Assembly (NCBI GenBank): GCA_910579325.1
Contig: CAJTTU010000045.1
Location: 1 to 13,598, forward strand
Length of the DNA stretch: 13,598 bases
Direction: 5' to 3'
DNA from: an uncultured Lachnospiraceae bacterium
GTDB lineage: Bacteria; Bacillota; Clostridia; Lachnospirales; Lachnospiraceae
Part shown: positions 8,311 to 13,598 of the stretch, piece by piece
How the letters are laid out: each line of letters opens with the position of its first letter
How positions within the stretch are numbered: position 1 is the stretch's first letter
Translations under genes and position numbers: made by a program
Notes under the pieces: generated by a model
Told to the model about the DNA's origin: nothing
The model's database searches: none
The model's input: only the letters and a program-made list of their open reading frames with translations

Positions 8311-8348
8311 CCCGGAAATCCACCGTACCTGATTTTCGAAATTCCGGG
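8311..8348 (-). other. Intercistronic stem-loop between binding protein and permease genes
   Basis: CCCGGAA (8311-8317) and TTCCGGG (8342-8348) can form a 7-bp stem around a 24-base loop that itself contains the palindrome TTTCGAAA. No T-run follows, so it is not a terminator. Stem-loops here commonly protect the binding-protein part of the message; that role is inferred. Confidence 0.4.
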
Positions 8349-8358
8349 AGCACACCCG

Positions 8359-10059
8359 TCATGAACCGGAGGAAACGGGATACATATCGGTGGTAATCCA
8401 GTAGTAGTCCGCCGTGTTGATGGCAGCGCCGCCCACGGTAGCATTTCTGGAAATCATAGAACTGTTATAATATCCATGGACAACGGCCGCCGCATCGTCG
8501 ATCAAAATCTGCTGCATCCTCTGCACGATCTCCCGGCGGGCATCCTCATCAAAGGTAACCGCCAGCTCGTCAAACAGTTTATCGTACTCCTCATTCTTGT
8601 ATCCGCAGTAATCGGCGCCGGAGGTAGAACACCAGGAAGCCATATACTGGGTCGGATCGCCGGTACCCACGGTCGTCCAGTTAGAGCCGTTTAAGTCAAA
8701 ATCGCCGGACTGATAGCTGTCCCACTGGCGGGCGGAATCAGCGATCTCCAGATCGACGCCGATACCGACAGCGCTCAGCTGCTGCTGAATTGCTTCAGCG
8801 AAATCATTCAGGCAGCGGTTCGGATATGTAACATATTTCAGGACAACCTCCTGGCCGTCCAGTTCCCGGATGCCGTCGCCGTTGGTATCCACGATCCCCG
8901 CGTCGTCCAGCAGCTTCATGGCCGCCTCAGGGTCATAGGGATAGGGGTCTGTCAGATTTTCATAGCCATAATCCAGATTGGAGGGCAATACGGAGTAACC
9001 TGCGGTATACAGGCCGCCCACGGTTGTGGTACACATCGTATCGTCATCCAGCGACATCAGAATCGCTTCCCGCAGTGTCTTATTGGAAAGCAGCCTGCCT
9101 TCCGACATATTCATGTGAGCCAGGCCGGTGCGGACGCCGTTCGCGATCGTCACGGTGAATTCCGGGTTCGCCTGCAGGTCACGCAGATCGCTGATATTGG
9201 TCACATTCTCCGCCAGGTCAAGCTGGCCGGACTGCAGCGCCATAGCCTTTGCGGTGGCATCGCCCATATACAGCAGCTCGATGGAATCAAACGGAACCTC
9301 TCCGCCCCAGTAATGCTCATTGGCCGCCATCGTATACCCCACTTCCTCCCGAAAATTCGTGGCAACATAGGGGCCGGTGCCAATGGGCGCATGGTCAAAA
9401 TCAGTGGTATGCTCCACATCCAGAACCGCCATGGTGGGATAAGCCAGGTTTTTGGTCAGATCCACATAGGGGGTAACTGTTTTTATGGTTAAGCGGCCGA
9501 CGGCATTGTCCGCGGTCATCTCGGCCTCAAATTCCAGAAATGTCTGAGGGTCGGCGGAGCCGTTAGGGCCTTCTTCCTTCAAACGTTCAAAACAGGCTTT
9601 CACAGCCTCGGGAGTCAGCTCACAGCCGTCCGAGAATTTTACATTGTCACGGATATGGAACACCCACTCGGTATGCTCGTCATTGACCGTATACTCGTCG
9701 CAAAGCCAGTTGACCACATTCATGGAATTATCAAACCGGAACAGGCATTCGCTGACGCCGTAACGGGAGGCGTTCCATCCGGTATTCGTCTCCCTGGCCG
9801 GGTCAAGGCCGCCGGCGCTGTAATTCTGAATGCCAAAGGTCATGGTGCGTCCGCCTGCAGTATCCTGCTCTCCCTGGTAAGCTTCCTGGTTCACCTCGCC
9901 TTCCCGGTTGGCCGCGGAGGTTGCTTCGGAGGCGTCCGCAGCGGCAGCAGGAGTATCTGTACCGGAATCCTTTCCGGATCCGCCGCCGCAGCCGGCCAGT
10001 GTGCCGGCAATCAGCAGAAGCGATAATATCAGGGCAGCCCGTTTCTGAATCTTCTTCAT
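8359..10059 (-). CDS. Family-5 extracellular solute-binding lipoprotein (DppA/OppA/NikA-like)
   Basis: A 566-residue lipoprotein that captures the substrate outside the membrane and hands it to the DppB/DppC-type permease pair. A charged N-terminus (MKKIQKR), a hydrophobic core and the lipobox LAGC (residues 21-24) mark lipid anchoring at Cys24. A Gly/Ser/Ala-rich linker to about residue 65 follows. The SBP_bac_5 fold is shown by WVFHIRDNVKFSDG, PIGTGPYVATNF, NEHYWGG, LREAIL and the DPEAAMKLLDDAGI segment. I prefer the ATG at 10059 to the one at 10068, which has AAGGA only two bases ahead. It is the first gene after the cobalamin riboswitch and terminator and starts the operon. The family binds peptides, nickel or other metal chelates, heme or sugars. 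The B12 control favours cobalt, a cobalt chelate or a corrinoid, by inference. Confidence 0.93.
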   Translation of the reverse strand: MKKIQKRAALILSLLLIAGTLAGCGGGSGKDSGTDTPAAAADASEATSAANREGEVNQEAYQGEQDTAGGRTMTFGIQNYSAGGLDPARETNTGWNASRYGVSECLFRFDNSMNVVNWLCDEYTVNDEHTEWVFHIRDNVKFSDGCELTPEAVKACFERLKEEGPNGSADPQTFLEFEAEMTADNAVGRLTIKTVTPYVDLTKNLAYPTMAVLDVEHTTDFDHAPIGTGPYVATNFREEVGYTMAANEHYWGGEVPFDSIELLYMGDATAKAMALQSGQLDLAENVTNISDLRDLQANPEFTVTIANGVRTGLAHMNMSEGRLLSNKTLREAILMSLDDDTMCTTTVGGLYTAGYSVLPSNLDYGYENLTDPYPYDPEAAMKLLDDAGIVDTNGDGIRELDGQEVVLKYVTYPNRCLNDFAEAIQQQLSAVGIGVDLEIADSARQWDSYQSGDFDLNGSNWTTVGTGDPTQYMASWCSTSGADYCGYKNEEYDKLFDELAVTFDEDARREIVQRMQQILIDDAAAVVHGYYNSSMISRNATVGGAAINTADYYWITTDMYPVSSGS

Positions 10060-10218
10060 TTTCTCCATCTTCCTTCATCTTTAAATTTGTTTCATTTCCG
10101 GCCAGCCAAACAGTCGATACCCGCTCCGCTCCGCCCTGCTCCCTGAAACCTGTCCGATGAGTCCCGCCCCACACATATTTGTATCATATGGAAGTTCGGA
10201 GGACTTTCCTTTGATATC

Positions 10219-10248
10219 AAAAAAAGACCGCAACACATCGTTACGGTC
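10219..10248 (-). terminator. Intrinsic terminator of the cobalamin riboswitch leader
   Basis: On the minus strand GACCGTAAC and GTTGCGGTC form a 9-bp stem (one G-T pair) around a 5-base loop (10235-10239), followed directly by seven T (10225-10219). It lies about 110 bases beyond the aptamer and 160 bases before the binding-protein start, with no good promoter after it. It is thus placed to stop transcription before the operon when cobalamin is bound. The segment ACCGCAA inside the aptamer (10437-10431) can pair with TTGCGGT of the 3' arm and is a candidate anti-terminator. Confidence 0.85.
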
Positions 10249-10356
10249 AATCAAAGGGACACCGGCAAAACATTGCTTTCCGGACACATCATCAGGAATA
10301 TTGCGCAGACAAACCAATGAGCTTTCCTATCTTCCGTAAGAATCTCAACATACAGA

Positions 10357-10530
10357 GGAATAAGCAGGTCTCCTGACTTATGCTTAAACGCTTACCGCGC
10401 CTTCCCAGGGTATTTACCCCAGTGGCATTTTTGCGGTTTGCTCGCAATTACAGTGACGGGATCGTCCCGGATTTGCACCGGGTTCCCTTTTCATCCGTTA
10501 CCGGAACTTATTCCCACAGCCAACAGCCGA
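10357..10530 (-). promoter_or_regulatory. Cobalamin (B12) riboswitch aptamer
   Basis: Reading the minus strand, the conserved elements appear in order: AAAAGGGAA, then CCGGTGCAAATCCGG (P5-type hairpin), CCGTCACTGT, GCCACTGG, CTGGGAAGGC, and finally the B12-box AAGTCAGGAGACCTGC (10379-10364). Flanking GGAATAAG (10514-10507) and CTTATTCC (10364-10357) close the fold. This is the known architecture of the cobalamin riboswitch. Further upstream, ACAGCCG/CGGCTGT (10590-10584 with 10529-10523) may form a 5' hairpin. The first gene downstream is the solute-binding protein, through an intrinsic terminator, so cobalamin is expected to repress the ABC operon. The outer boundaries are approximate. Confidence 0.93.
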
Positions 10531-10607
10531 AATATGAACTTTTTATCAAAATAACACTTTTCGGGAAATTTGTCTACCCTTACCGGCTGTCCGCCCTATT
10601 CCAATTC

Positions 10608-10636
10608 ATTATATGCCCCGAAAAAAATTTTGTAAT
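10608..10636 (-). promoter_or_regulatory. Sigma-A promoter of the riboswitch/ABC operon
   Basis: On the minus strand ATTACA (10636-10631) and a perfect TATAAT (10613-10608) are spaced by exactly 17 bases, within an A/T-rich stretch. Transcription would begin near 10600, just upstream of the riboswitch fold, giving a leader of about 540 bases before the first gene. Confidence 0.75.
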
Positions 10637-10722
10637 TTTCTTAAAAGCCCTTAAAAAATCCAGCTTTCAAAAGAAGCCAATCCCGCATTTTCTATCCATG
10701 TATTCCAAATCGTTATATGCCG

Positions 10723-10893
10723 TTACTTCTTTCTTACCGGAAAACAAACCTCCGTAACCAACTCTTCCGGATCATCCGTCTTACTTGGGCTTACATGGCA
10801 GATACAAAAGAATTTTCCTTCAAATTCATAACCGTTCGCAACTGCCCAGTCCGCTACGGCCTTATTCAATCTGTACAGTGAATCCCAGAAATA
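10723..10893 (-). pseudogene. C-terminal remnant of a GyrI-like effector-binding domain
   Basis: In the minus frame ending at TAA 10725-10723 the sequence reads VYFWDSLYRLNKAVADW, then AVANGYEFEGKF, then HVSPSKTDDPEELVTEVCFP and VRKK. The pattern W..NGYE..G followed by SP..T.DPEE.VTE..FPV is the C-terminal end of GyrI/AraC-effector-binding domains. No start codon or N-terminal two thirds are present. The frame is closed by a stop inside the 3' end of the C_GCAxxG_C_C gene, which it overlaps by about 28 bases in a different frame. Removing one T near 10889 would join the two frames (AYQY then FWDSLYRLN). It is either the scar of a deletion or the tail of a chimera cut off by a frameshift. It is not the missing end of the GyrI gene at 11371-12099, which has its own complete end. 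Confidence 0.7.
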
Positions 10894-11288
10894 TACTGAT
10901 ACGCAAATTCGATCGCGTTACAAGTCAGGTTTTCACACATATGGGGCGGATCGTTTTCCGAAAAGCCTCCCGGGCGCAGTTCAAGGCATCTCAACGAACC
11001 AAATTTCCTTTCAAAGGCGGACGCAAAACCGTAGCAGGCAGATACTATTTCATCTTCCGCTTTTCCCAGCACATGAAGATAAATTCCGATAAACATAAGC
11101 GCCCCTTCCACTAAGCCGCACTGCGCTCCGTATCCGCCCGCGCCGTGCAGGCCGGCCGCAGACCAGATAATCTGGGGCTCAACAGCTGTTTCAAATAATT
11201 CGCTCAGGCATAAAATCGTCGCCCTCGCGCAATTCACATCATGACTCCAGTACAATTCATGCACACGGTTCATTATGTACTCTTTCAT
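10866..11288 (-). CDS. C_GCAxxG_C_C family cysteine-rich protein
   Basis: A 140-residue protein with the layout of the C_GCAxxG_C_C family: paired cysteines near the N-terminus (C20, C27), the glycine-rich GGYGAQCGLVEG core (51-62, C57) and a C-terminal pair (C118, C123), plus C85 and C101. Members are thought to be redox or metal/cofactor-related, often near transporters or oxidoreductases; the exact role is not established. The ATG at 11288 was chosen because GGAGGG lies eight bases upstream and the family begins there; the frame is open further but with unrelated sequence. It is 82 bases after the GyrI-DUF3795 gene on the same strand, probably one operon. The last few residues overlap a GyrI-like remnant in another frame. 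Confidence 0.8.
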   Translation of the reverse strand: MKEYIMNRVHELYWSHDVNCARATILCLSELFETAVEPQIIWSAAGLHGAGGYGAQCGLVEGALMFIGIYLHVLGKAEDEIVSACYGFASAFERKFGSLRCLELRPGGFSENDPPHMCENLTCNAIEFAYQYISGIHCTD

Positions 11289-11370
11289 CGCGTAATCCCT
11301 CCATAACCGCCAAAATACAGATCCGGGGTAAACCCCGCGCCGCCGCTGTCGCCCGGAAAAGGAAAACAGC

Positions 11371-12099
11371 CTACCTTCCGTCCCTCCAGCGCTTACACTG
11401 CTCGATCCGCTTACCGTCGTCTCCCTGATTTTCATCATAGGCAAACCCGTTCAGCAGATCACAGGGAAAGCTTTCGCATTGCCCGCAGTGGACATATCCT
11501 TTTTCCTCACAGCAGTCCTTCACCGGGCAGCCGTCACCCCAGAAGGGCTTTTCAATATGTACGCAGCCGCCGCAGTTCATCTGTTCACGGTAACCGCACT
11601 CGCCGCATAAAATCCCGCAGCGGGATTCAATTTTGGCTCCACCGGCCTCAGCCAGCCCCACATAAATATGAATTTCCCCGTTTTCCCCGGGGCCGTTCTG
11701 ATATTCCTCAAAATCGCACCGGAACGCCCTTGGCAGATTCATCTGCCAGATTTCCTGCCAGGCTGCGGCGACTGCCTGCACCATATCCCCCCGAACCACA
11801 AATTTCGCGTAAGATCCGGCGGGAATCCTGCGGATGGCATAAGCTTCTCCCCGGGGCTGTTCCGAGGTTTCGCAGCCCACCATCACCGTATAATCCGCCT
11901 TTTCATCGTCTGCGTAATCCGTGTAAATTCCCAGCGCCTTTTCATTTACCTTACCGGGAATACCAACCCAAATCCCCTCGTTATAAAACCGGTTCCACAG
12001 CCCGCCGATTACGGCGCCCATATCGGGAGCCATGTTGTTAGCGCGTGCCGATATGCCCGCGACAATTTTCTCTTCCAGCGTTACGATTTCATAATCCAT
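11371..12099 (-). CDS. GyrI-like ligand-binding domain fused to cysteine-rich DUF3795 domain
   Basis: A 242-residue two-domain protein. Residues about 1-150 match the GyrI/AraC effector-binding fold: an opening VTLEEKIVAGISAR, then GIYTDY, RRIPAGSYAKFVVRG (91-104) and a WQEIW helix before the acidic FEEY (130-133). Residues about 160-242 are a DUF3795-type module with 12 cysteines, including CGILCGECGYREQMNCGGC (161-179), a FWGDGCPVKDCC segment and a GYVHCGQCESFPCDLL segment. This spacing suggests a metal or Fe-S site, by inference. The ATG at 12099 has AAAGGA 12 bases upstream. It lies 63 bases downstream of the broken WYL regulator and 82 upstream of the C_GCAxxG_C_C gene. GyrI domains bind small hydrophobic or cationic ligands; pairing with a cysteine module suggests a sensor or sequestering protein, but function is unknown. 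It ends in TAG. Confidence 0.85.
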   Translation of the reverse strand: MDYEIVTLEEKIVAGISARANNMAPDMGAVIGGLWNRFYNEGIWVGIPGKVNEKALGIYTDYADDEKADYTVMVGCETSEQPRGEAYAIRRIPAGSYAKFVVRGDMVQAVAAAWQEIWQMNLPRAFRCDFEEYQNGPGENGEIHIYVGLAEAGGAKIESRCGILCGECGYREQMNCGGCVHIEKPFWGDGCPVKDCCEEKGYVHCGQCESFPCDLLNGFAYDENQGDDGKRIEQCKRWRDGR

Positions 12100-12162
12100 T
12101 ATATAAGACCATCCTTTCTTCTGATGCTCTTATTCTACCAGACTAACCACGACACCAGCATG

Positions 12163-13071
12163 TCATGGTTCCAGGTGATTTTTTCGGATTTCCTCCGCAA
12201 AAGCCAGGACATCCCCGCGAAATTCCGCCGGTTCCAGAAGTTTAGCCCCGCCTCCAAAGGAAGCGATCCAGCTGACGATGCTCGTCTTGTCCACAAATCC
12301 AAAAGAAAACAGCAGCATTCCGTCCTCCCGAACCGTAAAGCTTTCCGAGCCGTACTCATCGATGAGCCGCCATTGAAACCTTGGATGCACTTCCGCTTTT
12401 ACCTGATACGGATGGGGAAATACCCGCCCGGCAGACAAATCCGGCAGCGGAGCCTTCCGTTTTTCAAAAAGCCCGCCCATAATCAGGTCGGTCATCCGTC
12501 CCAGTTTAAACAGCCGGAAATCCTCTCTTTTCTCACACCATCCCTATATATACCAGCTTGACCACTGAAAAACCAGATGATAAGGTTCTATGGTTCGCCT
12601 TGATTCTCCCTTCGGCGCAAAATATATAAAAGAAACCTTCCGGCCGGAAAGAATTGCCTGATGGAGCAATTCTATTTTCGGGGACAGAGATGCCTTGTAC
12701 CAGGAGGAAAGGTCGATCAGAATATGGGGATCTCCCGCAAGCAGACCGGAAGTCCCCGCCGACAGCTTCTCCATCAGCCGGGCATAGCGTTTTGTGCCGC
12801 TTATGCTGTCCAGACTGCGAAGCCCGGCCAGAATCGCCTGCATCTCCGATGTGCTGAGCAGGGTACGGTCGATTTTATAACCTTCCATAATAGAAATACC
12901 GCTGCAGCGCCCAGGCGTCGTCACCAGCGGAATGCCCGCCATGCAAAGGGCTTCAATATCCCGGTTAATCGTACGGCGGGAGACCTCGAACTTTTCCGCC
13001 AGCTCCGGCGCCGTCGCCTTTTCCTGCCGCAGCAGAACCGACAGGATGCCGATCATTCTGTCAAGCTTCAT
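12163..13071 (-). pseudogene. YafY/WYL-domain transcriptional regulator with an in-frame amber stop
   Basis: Read as one frame this is 302 codons, the usual length for YafY-type regulators. An N-terminal winged HTH (residues 1-60, with TAPELAEKFEVSRRTINRDIEAL) is followed by a WYL domain with IEPYHLVFQWSSWYI. Codon 176 (12546-12544) is TAG exactly where family members carry Tyr. The frame then continues intact with GWCEKREDFRLFKLGRM and a complete WYL C-terminal extension (RFQWRLIDEYG through FAEEIRKNHLEP) to TGA at 12165-12163. A good GGAGG lies six bases before the ATG at 13071. The N-terminal 175 residues still hold the DNA-binding part. It is upstream of the GyrI-DUF3795 gene on the same strand and is its likely regulator. 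Only one base would have to change to restore it (TAT or TAC to TAG). Confidence 0.82.
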
Positions 13072-13124
13072 AGAAATCCTCCGCTTCTATTTTTGCTCTT
13101 TTGACCTGTATGCCGCATTTACTT

Positions 13125-13598
13125 TTACAATTCACGATTTTTATTTTCCCCTGAAATAAATGGTAATATGCTTTTGCGGTCTGTTTCAGAAACCCCCATC
13201 GCATTCATTGCCTGTTCTGTTGTCAGCCCTAAATTATCCATCAAATTTACAATCGATTGCAGTAAGGTTGATATTCTTTCTTTCTGAGCTGCTTCCTCAT
13301 TCATTTGCTGTATTGCCAAACACACATCAATCGCCTCCTCACCTTCCTTAACCGCTATCTTTGCGCCTACGCAGGCATTTAACACATCCACTTCCTCTCT
13401 CCCCAAATGGCGGAAAGATTCGTCTGCATCCAATATCTTTTTCAATTCATCCTTGTCTCCTGCATACTTGATAAATGACAACACTTCTTTCAAAGAACTC
13501 CGGAATTTTCCAAAATCTTCATTCCCTATCGAGGCCGGCGCGATCAAATTATATGCTGCCGCTAAGAAAATTTCTTTTCCTGTTACCTGTATCATACC
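13125..13598 (-). CDS. C-terminal part of an Rpn/PD-(D/E)XK transposase-like nuclease (5' end outside window)
   Basis: An open frame enters from the right edge and ends at TAA (13127-13125), giving about 157 residues. It matches the tail of the Rpn family (recombination-promoting nuclease/putative transposase) common in Clostridia: YNLIAPASIGNEDFGKFRSS, then VLSFIKYAGDKDELKKIL, FRHLGREEVDVLNACVG and the acidic EGEEAIDVCLAIQQM. A helical tail follows (NLGLTTEQAMNAMGVSETDR) that resembles a small helix-turn-helix. The catalytic PD-(D/E)XK part would lie beyond the window. An ATG at 13595 is probably internal, because the conserved region is already under way. The base composition is more AT-rich than the ABC operon. 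It ends 53 bases before the WYL gene. Confidence 0.7.
   Translation of the reverse strand, partial: GMIQVTGKEIFLAAAYNLIAPASIGNEDFGKFRSSLKEVLSFIKYAGDKDELKKILDADESFRHLGREEVDVLNACVGAKIAVKEGEEAIDVCLAIQQMNEEAAQKERISTLLQSIVNLMDNLGLTTEQAMNAMGVSETDRKSILPFISGENKNREL

Noticed and set aside
8259..8444. N-terminal 62-residue extension of the DppB-type permease
   Set aside because: It overlaps the binding-protein gene, reads as low-complexity non-family sequence, and the ribosome binding site supports the TTG at 8258.
10081..10317. 78-codon open frame on the minus strand between riboswitch and binding-protein gene
   Set aside because: It contains the terminator hairpin and T-run, has no ribosome binding site or recognisable protein features, and lies in the regulatory leader.
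11320..11345. CGGGG/CCCCG hairpin between the GyrI-DUF3795 and C_GCAxxG_C_C genes as a terminator
   Set aside because: The stem is only about 5 bp and no T-run follows.
12163..12543. Separate small gene starting at the ATG at 12495
   Set aside because: It has no ribosome binding site, and its sequence is the exact in-frame continuation of the WYL domain after the TAG.
12544..12546. Pyrrolysine insertion at the TAG
   Set aside because: The family residue there is Tyr, WYL regulators are not known pyrrolysine proteins, no insertion element is visible, and TAG ends another gene normally in this window.
12496..12560. Frameshift as the cause of the broken WYL gene
   Set aside because: The frame is the same on both sides; conserved WYL sequence reads straight through the TAG, so this is a nonsense codon, not an indel.

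Overview
The window looks like chromosome of a Clostridia (Firmicutes) anaerobe, most likely Lachnospiraceae. This is an inference from AGGAGG-type ribosome binding sites, T-rich intrinsic terminators, occasional TTG/GTG starts, moderate GC content, and the gene families present (PucR, MatC-type carrier, Rpn-type nuclease, C_GCAxxG_C_C protein). No rRNA, tRNA, CRISPR array or insertion sequence was seen.

Layout. Positions 2-187 hold the 3' end of an unrecognised gene, followed on the + strand by a 12-TM-type dicarboxylate (MatC/SLC13-like) carrier. A bidirectional terminator at about 1564-1607 separates it from a convergent PucR-family regulator. From there to the right edge every gene is on the minus strand.

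The core of the window (10.64 kb down to 3.2 kb) is one transcription unit that begins with a near-consensus promoter (-10 TATAAT at 10608-10613). It runs through a cobalamin (B12) riboswitch (about 10357-10530) and an intrinsic terminator (10219-10248). It then continues into a family-5 solute-binding lipoprotein, two DppB/DppC-type permeases, two ATPases (one short NikD-like, one long with a C-terminal cysteine cluster) and, with no terminator in between, a MATE efflux pump. The family alone would be labelled peptide/nickel importer. The B12 riboswitch in front argues that the cargo is cobalt, a cobalt chelate or a corrinoid, because cobalamin would shut the operon off.

The right part (10.7-13.1 kb) is a small regulatory/cysteine-rich cluster that shows decay. 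It holds a YafY/WYL regulator broken by a single in-frame amber codon, a GyrI-like ligand-binding domain fused to a cysteine-rich DUF3795 domain, a C_GCAxxG_C_C protein, and an orphan C-terminal fragment of a second GyrI-like domain overlapping the end of that last gene in another frame. The right edge carries the C-terminal part of an Rpn/PD-(D/E)XK transposase-type nuclease.
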